A stretch of DNA of 5,536 nt, from assembly GCA_017646785.1 (NCBI GenBank), contig JAGCLX010000073.1:1-5536 (forward strand), read 5' to 3'. This document shows, one piece after another, positions 1-5,343 of the stretch. The stretch's first letter is position 1. Every line of letters begins with the position of its first letter. This DNA comes from Alistipes sp. Lineage in GTDB: Bacteria > Bacteroidota > Bacteroidia > Bacteroidales > Rikenellaceae. A program made the translations under genes and the position numbers. The notes beneath the pieces are model-generated. The model had not been told where the DNA came from. It saw only the letters and a list, made by a program, of their open reading frames with translations, and did no database searches.

Positions 1-140
1 CCCGCCTCGTCCTTGAAGAAGTAGCTGAGGTCTACACCCTCCTCCGCTAAGAGAGCATCACGCTCCGCCTGGAGTGCCAACTTCTCGGCCTCATCCTCCG
101 TCTCATCCATGGCACAAAGCAGCGGGTCCATAGCGCGCAG
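1..140 (-). pseudogene. Out-of-frame C-terminal fragment of PotD
   Basis: Reading leftward from about 140, in a different frame from the main potD ORF, the sequence stays open to the window edge and encodes a segment ending in EEGVDLSYFFKDEAG. The motif VDLSYFF followed by an acidic stretch resembles the region after the binding-protein core in Bacteroidales PotD proteins (recalled, not searched). This fragment therefore looks like the detached C-terminus of the same gene. Relative to the upstream frame the shift equals one inserted base or a loss of 3n+2 bases. The family stretch expected after KNPRAA (a FIN-x-L-x-x-P helix and a GY motif) is not recognisable, which favours a small deletion over a single-base slip. 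Reinitiation at the ATG codons at 131 or 110 is possible but would give no signal peptide. The gene continues beyond the left edge. Confidence 0.6.
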
Positions 141-1170
141 CACGAGGGTTCTTGGCATACTTGGGGATGACCCAGCCATCGAACCACACAACGCTACCCT
201 CCTCGGGCACAACATAGTCGAGGCTCACGCCAACCTCGGCAGCCTCCTCGATAGCCCACACAGCATCGCCACTCCACATGAGGTTTATCCACGCCTTGTT
301 CTGCGTCATCATCTCCTTACCGAAGTCGGCCTCCCAGCCCGCAACGAGGCGCTTCATGCGCTTGAGGTACTCCTCGACGTGAGCGATAGACTCATCCGAT
401 GCGTCGTACATAAGGCCCTCGATGGTGGGTACGGTAGCCTCACCCTTCGCGTAGTCGTAGAGGCCACGCTCCATGGCCGCAGCATCGTTCAGAGGCAATG
501 TCTCCTCCGCACCAAGCACACCCGCCTCGCGCAACTCTATCGTGAGGGCGTAGACAAGCATCGGCGAGTAGACATCGCGGAAGGCATCCTTAACCAAGAT
601 TTTACCCTCGAGGCGCTCGTCGAACATCAAGTCCCACGATGAGGCCTCCTCCGTAGTGACATTCTCGGTGTTGAAGAGTATGCCCGTGGTGCCCCACATA
701 TAGCCCACCGAATAGTCGTTGGCATTTAGTTCGGGCTCGGGCGTGATGATATGGTCGAACTGATTGCGGATGTAGGGCGACACACAACCGAGGTAGTTCT
801 CCGTAGCAGTGCGCTCCAAGTCGGCGATAAACGCCTCATTGACAATGGGTTGCAAGAGGTTGTGGCGCATCATACGCTCGATGATGTACTCCGAGGGACA
901 GACAACATCAAAGTCGGCCTCTCCCTTCTCAATTTTTGCAAGCATCACCTCGTTGATGTCGAAGGTCTGGTAGACAATCTCCACCTCGCAGCCCGTCTGC
1001 TCACAGTACCACTCCTCGAACTCGTCCAAGAGTTCCTCGTCGATGTAGTCACCCCAGTTGTAGACCTTGAGGACCTCCTCGCGGCTGGGCTCGCCACACG
1101 ACGTAGCGAGGATGCCGAAGCACACAACAACGGCACATAGACGCATTACATAGTTATATAAAATCTTCAT
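103..1170 (-). CDS. potD: Spermidine/putrescine-binding lipoprotein PotD (frame broken at 3' end)
   Basis: Substrate-binding component of the polyamine ABC importer, held at the outer face of the inner membrane as a lipoprotein. Residues 1-25 form a signal peptide with lipobox ATS-C25. The mature protein shows family landmarks in order: VYNWGDY (36-42), NEVMLAKIEKGEADFDVV (73-90), CPSEY (91-95), YMWGTTGI (157-164), KDAFRDVY (194-201), MWSGDAVWA (298-306) and VWFDGWVIPKYAKN (328-341). W299, W329 and D331 align by eye with E. coli PotD ligand residues W229, W255 and D257, so the polyamine pocket looks intact. The ATG overlaps the potC stop as ATGA, implying translational coupling. The last residues, RYGPAALCHG, are not family-like, and the stop at 103-105 is probably the result of a frameshift, since the C-terminal region continues in another frame to the edge. 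Identity as PotD is secure; whether the protein works is not. Confidence 0.9.
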   Translation of the reverse strand: MKILYNYVMRLCAVVVCFGILATSCGEPSREEVLKVYNWGDYIDEELLDEFEEWYCEQTGCEVEIVYQTFDINEVMLAKIEKGEADFDVVCPSEYIIERMMRHNLLQPIVNEAFIADLERTATENYLGCVSPYIRNQFDHIITPEPELNANDYSVGYMWGTTGILFNTENVTTEEASSWDLMFDERLEGKILVKDAFRDVYSPMLVYALTIELREAGVLGAEETLPLNDAAAMERGLYDYAKGEATVPTIEGLMYDASDESIAHVEEYLKRMKRLVAGWEADFGKEMMTQNKAWINLMWSGDAVWAIEEAAEVGVSLDYVVPEEGSVVWFDGWVIPKYAKNPRAARYGPAALCHG

Positions 1171-1997
1171 CGGCGCGAATAGTTTTTAATCTGTTTAGCC
1201 TGCTCCTCGGCACGCTTTGCCTGGCGGTGTGCACGGTAGTTGACAACGACCAAGAGCAACAACACTACGACCAAGATGATGGTCGAAAGAGCGCGCAACT
1301 CGGGCGTAAGACCTCCCTTGCGGGCATCGGCATAGATGAACGTAGAGAGCGTCTCCAGTCCGTCGGTGCCGTTGGTGAAGATTGTCACGGCGAAGTCGTC
1401 AATCGAGAGCGTGAAGGCGAGGATAAAGCCCGAAATCATGCCTGGGCGTATCTCGGGGATGATGACACGGCGCATGGCCTGCATGGGCGTAGCACCGAGG
1501 TCGAGGGCTGCCTCATAGATGTTGGGGTTCATCTGCGTGAGGCGCGGCATGACGCTCAACACAACATAGGGTGTGCAGAAGGCGATGTGTGCCAATATCA
1601 CCGTGGCGTAGCCCTGCGTGATGCCCATCGACACGAAGAGCAAGAAGAGCGAGATACCCGTGATGATATCGGGGTTCAAAATCGGAATGTTGTTCACAAA
1701 GTTGATGGCACGGCGCTTGCGGTAGCGAAGGTCATTGATGCCGATGGCAGCGACAGTACCAAGCAGTGTAGAGACCGTAGCGGCGACAAGGGCGATAAGG
1801 AAGGTGTTCTTGATGGCGTCGATGAGGCGCGCGCTGACACCGCCCGAGAAGAGCGAGGTGTACAAATCGGCAGAAAAACCTGTCCAGTTGCCCAAGACCT
1901 TAGAGTCTGTGAACGAGAAGATTGCGATGATGATGATGGGTGCATAGAGCATCACCAACAACAACACAATATATGAATTAGATAAAAACTTCTTCAT
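1167..1997 (-). CDS. potC: Polyamine ABC transporter permease PotC
   Basis: Inner-membrane permease that pairs with PotB to form the translocation channel for spermidine/putrescine. I chose the ATG at 1997 (276 aa, MKKFLSNSYIVLLL), one nucleotide after the potB stop. An ATG at 2024 would add nine residues and overlap potB by 26 nt, and the extra residues do not look like the family N-terminus. About six hydrophobic segments are visible, near residues 9-28, 60-86, 105-123, 128-150, 185-207 and 237-253. The cytoplasmic EAA loop that docks on PotA is clear: E162-A-A-L-D-L-G168 followed by a conserved IIPEIRPG (179-186). The C-terminal tail is basic (RAHRQAKRAEEQAKQIKNYSRR spans about 255-276). 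The stop overlaps the potD start by 4 nt. Length matches E. coli PotC (264 aa) closely. The order relative to PotB and the single-domain form support PotC. Confidence 0.95.
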   Translation of the reverse strand: MKKFLSNSYIVLLLVMLYAPIIIIAIFSFTDSKVLGNWTGFSADLYTSLFSGGVSARLIDAIKNTFLIALVAATVSTLLGTVAAIGINDLRYRKRRAINFVNNIPILNPDIITGISLFLLFVSMGITQGYATVILAHIAFCTPYVVLSVMPRLTQMNPNIYEAALDLGATPMQAMRRVIIPEIRPGMISGFILAFTLSIDDFAVTIFTNGTDGLETLSTFIYADARKGGLTPELRALSTIILVVVLLLLVVVNYRAHRQAKRAEEQAKQIKNYSRR

Positions 1998-1998
1998 G

Positions 1999-2793
1999 CT
2001 AAATGAGTCCCTCGTTTGAGCCATTCTCGTCCGAAGAGTCAGAGAAGAGCGTGGTTAAACCGATAATAACAAGCATGATGAACGACAACGCCGCGCCATA
2101 GTGCCACATACCATTGTTGATGTTCTCCTGGATGGTGGTACCGAAGAGCTTGATGTTGTTCATGGTGAGCAACTCCGCGATGGCGAAGGTCGAGATTGTG
2201 GGCATGAAGACCATCATAACACCGCTGGCGATACCTGGCGTCGAGAGCGGGAAGATGACCTTTGTGAAGACCTGACGCGGTGTGGCACCGAGGTCCTCGG
2301 CGGCCTCAATCAACGAGTGGTCCATCTTCTGCAACACGTTGTAGATGGGGTAAATCATGAAGGGCAGGAAGTTGTAGACCATGCCGAAGATGAGCGCGCC
2401 CTCACCCAACGGAAGGGTCAGGAAGTCGAACAATGCCACCGTAGCCAGCGTGCGCACAAGCACATTAATCCACATCGGAAGGATGAACAACATGACGATG
2501 ATGCGCGACGACGAGGCCTTCATCTTCGAGAGGATGTAGGCGGCGGGATAGCCCAGAAAGATACATATAAGCGTGGTAATCAGCGCAATGCCTATCGAGT
2601 AGATAAACGTATTGATTGCCTCGCGCTGGTGCACGAACTTATCGAAGTTGGCAAAGGTGAAGCCACCCTCCTCGCCCTGAAAGGCGTAGACCATAATCAG
2701 GACAAGCGGAGCAACGACAAACACCGCCAAGAAGAGCACATACGGCAGACTCCAGCTGCGGCGGCGCGAGAAAAACTTAACTAACTTACCCAT
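1999..2793 (-). CDS. potB: Polyamine ABC transporter permease PotB
   Basis: First of the two inner-membrane permeases of the spermidine/putrescine importer (264 aa, binding-protein-dependent transport family). A basic N-terminus (KFFSRRRSW, 6-14) precedes a first membrane segment at about 17-37. Further segments are visible near 62-83, 97-118, 132-154, 186-208 and 232-250. The EAA loop is well preserved: E163-A-A-E-D-L-G169 then VIFPLSTPG (179-187), the site that contacts the ATPase. The FILPMWINVLVRT stretch (103-115) and the YNFLPFMIYPIY stretch (140-151) are typical of PotB. The C-terminal tail is unusually acidic and serine-rich (SDSSDENGSNEGLI, 251-264), unlike the basic tail of PotC. 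The start lies 12 nt after the potA stop, and the stop is 1 nt before the potC ATG, so the gene is an internal cistron. PotB rather than PotC is inferred from position directly after potA and from sequence style. Confidence 0.95.
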   Translation of the reverse strand: MGKLVKFFSRRRSWSLPYVLFLAVFVVAPLVLIMVYAFQGEEGGFTFANFDKFVHQREAINTFIYSIGIALITTLICIFLGYPAAYILSKMKASSSRIIVMLFILPMWINVLVRTLATVALFDFLTLPLGEGALIFGMVYNFLPFMIYPIYNVLQKMDHSLIEAAEDLGATPRQVFTKVIFPLSTPGIASGVMMVFMPTISTFAIAELLTMNNIKLFGTTIQENINNGMWHYGAALSFIMLVIIGLTTLFSDSSDENGSNEGLI

Positions 2794-2805
2794 AGCGCAC
2801 TTCGG

Positions 2806-4203
2806 TTAGGCGTTCTTGGTGTTGAGCGCGGTGACCTTGAGGGCCTGGGGGCGAATCTTGATGCCCACCTCGTCGAGGTCCTCCCACACATCGCGCGTGT
2901 CAACATAGACAACATCGTCATCCTCGGTGCGCAGCGTGATGTGATAGCGGTCGCCCTTGTAGAGGATGAAGCGGATGGTGCCCCACGAAGTACCGTCATC
3001 GGGGTCGTCCGTAAGTTCCACATCCGAGAAGCCGAAGGCAACATCTACCTCCGCGCCACTCTCGATGCCCTCAACGGCCTCACACTCGAAGCTCTCGCCC
3101 AAAATCTCGACATGCGTAGCGTCGATGAGTTTACCCACGACATGGTTCTCGGTGCGCTCCTTGCGCATGACATGGATGTCGTTGGGCTTAATCATCATGC
3201 CCACCTCGCTGCCAGGCTCGAAGCAGTTATAGTCCTGAATCTGAATCTCATAGCCATCGGGCGTCTCAACGAACATCTCGTAGTGCACACCCTTGAAGAT
3301 GCACGAGCGCACGGTGCCCTGGAACATCGCGGCCTCGGCATTGCGGATGATGTAGACATCCTCGGGGCGCACGACAACATCGATGGGGGTATTCTCGCCG
3401 AAACCCTTGTCAATACACTCGAACTCCTTGCCCATGAACTCCACCAAGCCATCGCGTATCATCGTAGCATTGAGGATGTTACTCTCGCCAATGAAGTCGG
3501 CAACAAAGGCGTTGCATGGCTCGTTGTATATGTCGGTAGGCGTGCCCACCTGCTGGATGACACCCTCGTTCATAACGACGATTGTATCCGAGAGCGTCAG
3601 TGCCTCCTCCTGATCGTGTGTCACATAGACGAATGTGATGCCCAGTGTGCGGTGCATCTCCTTGAGCTCCATCTGCATATCCTTACGCATCTTGAGGTCG
3701 AGGGCTGCGAGGGGCTCGTCCAGAAGCAACACCTTGGGGCGGTTGACAATGGCACGCGCAATGGCCACGCGCTGCTGCTGACCTCCCGAGAGCGAGTTCA
3801 CATCGCGGTGCTCGTAGTCGGTCATGCCCACCATCTTGAGGGCGCGCTTCACACGCTGCTCAATCTCCTTCTTATCGACCTTCTTGAGGTTCAGGCCAAA
3901 GGCGATATTGTCGTAGACATTGTAATTTGGGAATAGTGCATAGCGCTGGAACACGGTGTTGACGGGTCGCTCGTGTGGCGGGATAGTTGTCATATCCTTA
4001 CCATCGAGGATTATCTTGCCGCTTGATGCGCTATTGAAACCGGCGATAAGGCGCAAGAGAGTAGTCTTTCCGCAGCCTGAGGGTCCGAGTATGGTTAGGA
4101 ACTCGCCCTGCTTCACCTTCAAACTAACATCGTTGAGCACCACCTTGTCGGGGAACGATTTTGTGATGTTCTGAATTTCGATGATGTGGTTCGATTTCGT
4201 CAT
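2806..4203 (-). CDS. potA: Polyamine ABC transporter ATPase PotA, with duplicated C-terminal module
   Basis: ATP-hydrolysing subunit of the spermidine/putrescine importer, cytoplasmic and peripheral to PotB/PotC. I start at the ATG at 4203 (465 aa); an ATG at 4224 would add seven unlikely residues (MLTHLFE). All ABC motifs are intact: Walker [10 protein letters not shown] (40-48), Q-loop Q86 in FQRYALFP, signature LSGGQQQR (138-145), Walker B LLLDEP (159-164), D-loop AALD (166-169) and switch H196 in VTHDQEEA. Residues from about 240 form the regulatory C-terminal region with TOBE-like folds. It is longer than in E. coli PotA (378 aa) because a module of about 100 residues appears twice: [24 protein letters not shown] (roughly 245-347) is echoed by [24 protein letters not shown] (roughly 357-458). 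As I recall, Bacteroidales PotA proteins are commonly about 460 aa, so this is probably a lineage trait. It is the first gene of the operon, with a leader of about 110 nt. Confidence 0.97.
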   Translation of the reverse strand: MTKSNHIIEIQNITKSFPDKVVLNDVSLKVKQGEFLTILGPSGCGKTTLLRLIAGFNSASSGKIILDGKDMTTIPPHERPVNTVFQRYALFPNYNVYDNIAFGLNLKKVDKKEIEQRVKRALKMVGMTDYEHRDVNSLSGGQQQRVAIARAIVNRPKVLLLDEPLAALDLKMRKDMQMELKEMHRTLGITFVYVTHDQEEALTLSDTIVVMNEGVIQQVGTPTDIYNEPCNAFVADFIGESNILNATMIRDGLVEFMGKEFECIDKGFGENTPIDVVVRPEDVYIIRNAEAAMFQGTVRSCIFKGVHYEMFVETPDGYEIQIQDYNCFEPGSEVGMMIKPNDIHVMRKERTENHVVGKLIDATHVEILGESFECEAVEGIESGAEVDVAFGFSDVELTDDPDDGTSWGTIRFILYKGDRYHITLRTEDDDVVYVDTRDVWEDLDEVGIKIRPQALKVTALNTKNA

Positions 4204-4299
4204 TTCAAATAAGTGTGTTAACATTTAATAACCATTGTGTTACGCCCCTATTTTGGGTTGGGCCTCCATGCGAGCCCGCCCCTTTATGGCGCACACCCC

Positions 4300-4317
4300 A
4301 TACACACAAGTGCGTAT
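4300..4317 (-). promoter_or_regulatory. Stem-loop at the predicted 5' end of the pot mRNA
   Basis: On the minus strand ATACGCA-CTTG-TGTGTAT forms a 7-bp stem (one G-U pair) with a 4-nt loop. It would be almost the first thing transcribed from the -7 element at 4324-4331. A 5'-terminal hairpin could stabilise the mRNA. A second, weaker hairpin lies downstream in the leader at 4260-4277 (GGGCTC/GAGGCCC with one bulge). No known riboswitch class is recognised in this leader. Confidence 0.4.
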
Positions 4318-4323
4318 TCGGGA

Positions 4324-4331
4324 CAAATATA
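4324..4331 (-). promoter_or_regulatory. Putative Bacteroidetes-type -7 element for the pot operon
   Basis: On the minus strand this reads TATATTTG, an exact fit to the Bacteroidetes primary-sigma -7 consensus TAnnTTTG. It is the only such match I found upstream of potA on this strand. It sits in an A/T tract about 120 nt before the potA ATG, placing the transcript start near 4317. A good -33 TTTG is not evident; only a weak TTCG lies about 17-20 nt upstream. Assignment is by consensus and position only. Confidence 0.6.
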
Positions 4332-4440
4332 CGAAAAAAAACGCAGAACGAAGCACTAAATAGAACTATTTTTTGGCGAGATATAACTTTAGTTATAGTC
4401 CAAGCAGAGAAACAAGCGGGAACACAGGTGCGGCTTATCA

Positions 4441-4524
4441 CATCCATTAACATTCATTAACACTTGTAACACATCCACGCCCCCTGTTAATGTGTTAATG
4501 TGTTAATGTGTTAATGCGTTAATA
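4441..4524. repeat. TTAATG-rich palindromic block A with 8-bp tandem repeat
   Basis: The block contains CATTAACATT and CATTAACAC units, a GC-rich core (ACATCCACGCCCCCTG, 4470-4485), and then four perfect tandem copies of TGTTAATG at 4485-4516 plus a degenerate fifth (CGTTAATA, to 4524). TTAATG units point in opposite directions on either side of the core, so the block is itself an imperfect palindrome. The 76 nt at 4441-4516 match the reverse complement of block B (5009-5084) at roughly 68 positions by hand count. Confidence 0.85.
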
Positions 4525-4544
4525 AATTCCGAAGAGTGCGGAGA

Positions 4545-4608
4545 AGCGCCCGAAGCACCACAACCCAATCTCTTGTCACAGTGGTGTAGATGGGGCGCTA
4601 TCACAAGA
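4545..4608. repeat. Short hairpin unit with TCTTGTCA / TATCACAAGA ends
   Basis: The unit contains ACCACAACCCAATC, then TCTTGTCA (4571-4578), and ends with TATCACAAGA (4599-4608), which pairs back to TCTTGT. An alternative stem joins GCGCCC (4545 on) with GGGGCGC (4592-4598), and CACCAC (4556-4561) with GTGGTG (4581-4586). The same left sequence (ACCAC-r-ACCCA...TCTTGTCA) and the same right end (TATCACAAGAAA) occur around the long palindrome at 5148-5282. The two are therefore related elements with different interiors. Confidence 0.65.
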
Positions 4609-4656
4609 AAACAACGCCTATCTGCACCCTCATTTATATTCTTTTTGCGAGGTGTA

Positions 4657-4685
4657 GTAGCGACCGCATAGATGGCTGTGGCTAC
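4657..4685. repeat. Hairpin GTAGCGACCG / CTGTGGCTAC
   Basis: Two 10-nt arms (4657-4666 and 4676-4685) pair with two mismatches across a 9-nt loop. This is one of several stems packed into the gene-free interval between potA and rpmE2. No function is assigned. Confidence 0.45.
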
Positions 4686-4690
4686 GCATC

Positions 4691-4730
4691 ATACTATGTG
4701 ATATATTACATCGTGTAATAGACATAGTAT
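4691..4730. repeat. Perfect two-tier hairpin
   Basis: ATACTATGT (4691-4699) pairs perfectly with ACATAGTAT (4722-4730). Inside it TATTACA (4704-4710) pairs perfectly with TGTAATA (4714-4720) around a TCG loop. In all, 16 of 16 paired positions are complementary within 40 nt. There is no adjacent T-tract, so it does not look like an intrinsic terminator. Confidence 0.75.
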
Positions 4731-4735
4731 ATTAA

Positions 4736-4782
4736 TACTCACTATGTTTACTGACGGCATACTGCGCTGATAATAGTGAGTA
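4736..4782. repeat. Inverted repeat TACTCACTAT / ATAGTGAGTA
   Basis: Perfect 10-bp arms at 4736-4745 and 4773-4782 are separated by 27 nt. It directly follows the hairpin at 4691-4730, so the two would form adjacent stems. Function is unknown. Confidence 0.65.
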
Positions 4783-4803
4783 GTAGGGGCAATACGGGGA
4801 CAA

Positions 4804-4898
4804 GACCATACCAACCCCTATTGACCCATATATACTAATATGGTTATTTATATAGCCATTTAGATGGTCGTGTAGAGGGGTGTAGTAATGGCTATATA
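4804..4898. repeat. Cluster of overlapping inverted repeats
   Basis: TATATAGCCAT (4849-4859) and ATGGCTATATA (4888-4898) are perfect 11-bp arms. CCATAT (4826-4831) pairs with ATATGG (4838-4843). GACCAT (4804-4809) pairs with ATGGTC (4864-4869), and ACCCCT (4814-4819) with AGGGGT (4876-4881). The last two pairings cross each other, so they imply alternative folds or a pseudoknot if transcribed. No coding signal is seen. Confidence 0.6.
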
Positions 4899-4912
4899 CT
4901 CTGATGTTGATG

Positions 4913-4987
4913 CTATCGGTTGTTGCCCTGAGCACTGCGAAGGAGAGGACCGAAAATGCGAGAGACTGCGTGGTACTACACCGATAG
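4913..4987. repeat. Inverted repeat CTATCGGT / ACCGATAG
   Basis: Perfect 8-bp arms lie at 4913-4920 and 4980-4987 with a 59-nt interior. The right arm overlaps an inverted copy of the recurring motif GGTGTAGTA (4974-4982), which is also present at 4651-4659 and 4879-4887. Arms this short at this distance could be chance, but the density of such arms here is high. Confidence 0.4.
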
Positions 4988-5008
4988 AGGCGTGCTCCCG
5001 CCCCTATT

Positions 5009-5084
5009 CATTAACACATTCACACATTCACACATTAACAGGGGTGTGGATGGTGTTAATAGTGTTAATAGGTGTTAATGGATG
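5009..5084. repeat. TTAATG-rich palindromic block B, inverted copy of block A
   Basis: CATTAACACATTCACACATT units lead to a GC-rich core (AGGGGTGTGGATG, 5040-5052) followed by three GTGTTAAT-type units. It matches the reverse complement of 4441-4516 over the same 76-nt length, with about eight differences. Orientation is defined by the asymmetric core (CCACGCCCCCTG against CAGGGGTGTGG), since the flanks are palindromic. Confidence 0.8.
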
Positions 5085-5157
5085 TTACTGGTAATGATGC
5101 CATGTGTTGTCAACTTGTTAGCGGCAGTTGGGAGAGGAAACGAGAGTACCACGACCC

Positions 5158-5282
5158 ATTTCTTGTCAGAAGGGGTTAGGCTTGGCCTCGACATGAAAAT
5201 AGGCTGGATGGGTAGTACTTGGGGTACGTCCCATTCAGACTATTAATTGAGAGGCCGAGAATGACCCCTTATCACAAGAAAT
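5158..5282. repeat. 125-nt extended hairpin / palindromic element
   Basis: Almost the whole stretch folds on itself. The outer arms ATTTCTTGTCAGAAGGGGTT (5158-5177) and GACCCCTTATCACAAGAAAT (5263-5282) pair apart from a 3-nt internal mismatch. CTTGGCCTC (5181-5189) pairs with GAGGCCGAG (5251-5259). AATAGGCTGGATGGG (5198-5212) pairs with CCCATTCAGACTATT (5230-5244) with one mismatch and one wobble. GTAC/GTAC closes a 5-nt loop at 5219-5223. No ORF lies inside. Terminal inverted repeats with a structured interior fit a small non-autonomous mobile element or a structured RNA. No target-site duplication is apparent. Confidence 0.75.
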
Positions 5283-5321
5283 AAAAAAAGAGTTGTACCA
5301 TTTCTAAAATGATACAACTCT
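5283..5321 (-). terminator. Intrinsic terminator of rpmE2
   Basis: On the minus strand, AGAGTTGTATCATTT and AAATGGTACAACTCT form a 15-bp stem (one U-G pair) with a 3-nt loop. Seven T residues follow immediately (5283-5289, sharing the last base of the stem). It starts about 22 nt after the rpmE2 stop codon, the classical position, and would separate rpmE2 transcription from the downstream intergenic region and the pot operon. Confidence 0.93.
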
Positions 5322-5343
5322 AACCTTTCCTGGTAGCACTTGA

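Larger units (their letters stand above)
4332..5282. other. Palindrome-rich gene-free intergenic region
   Basis: This stretch of about 950 nt between the pot promoter and the rpmE2 terminator holds no ORF with a recognisable product, no tRNA-like fold, and none of the tmRNA or RNase P core motifs I checked by eye. It is more AT-rich than the flanking genes. Its content is repeats: two inverted TTAATG blocks, two TCTTGTCA-ended hairpin units, and at least five further stems. The layout reads block A, short unit, stems, block B, long unit. It could be a nest of miniature elements or carry structured RNA. Confidence 0.7.

Noticed and set aside
1227..3936. Long plus-strand ORFs opposite potC, potB and potA
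   Set aside because: They are antisense shadows of GC-rich coding sequence; their products are low-complexity His/Asp/Glu/Arg-rich and match no family.
4205..4460. Overlapping 81-82 aa ORFs on both strands upstream of potA
   Set aside because: They cover the predicted promoter, leader hairpins and part of block A. Both strands being open suggests chance, and neither product looks like a protein family.
4732..4935. 67-aa minus-strand ORF
   Set aside because: The composition reflects AT-rich inverted repeats; no recognisable motif or initiation signal is present.
4517..5008. Phase-variable invertible promoter between blocks A and B
   Set aside because: The arms are imperfect, no invertase gene is visible, and no promoter consensus that would be flipped was found inside. 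It is kept only as a test within the inverted-repeat finding.
4441..5084. CRISPR array
   Set aside because: The repeats are 8-bp tandem units without unique spacers, plus one inverted pair. There is no regular repeat-spacer periodicity and no cas genes.
4888..5094. 68-aa plus-strand ORF across the repeats
   Set aside because: Its second half is translated from TTAATG/CACATT repeats, it resembles no family, and it overlaps several palindromes.
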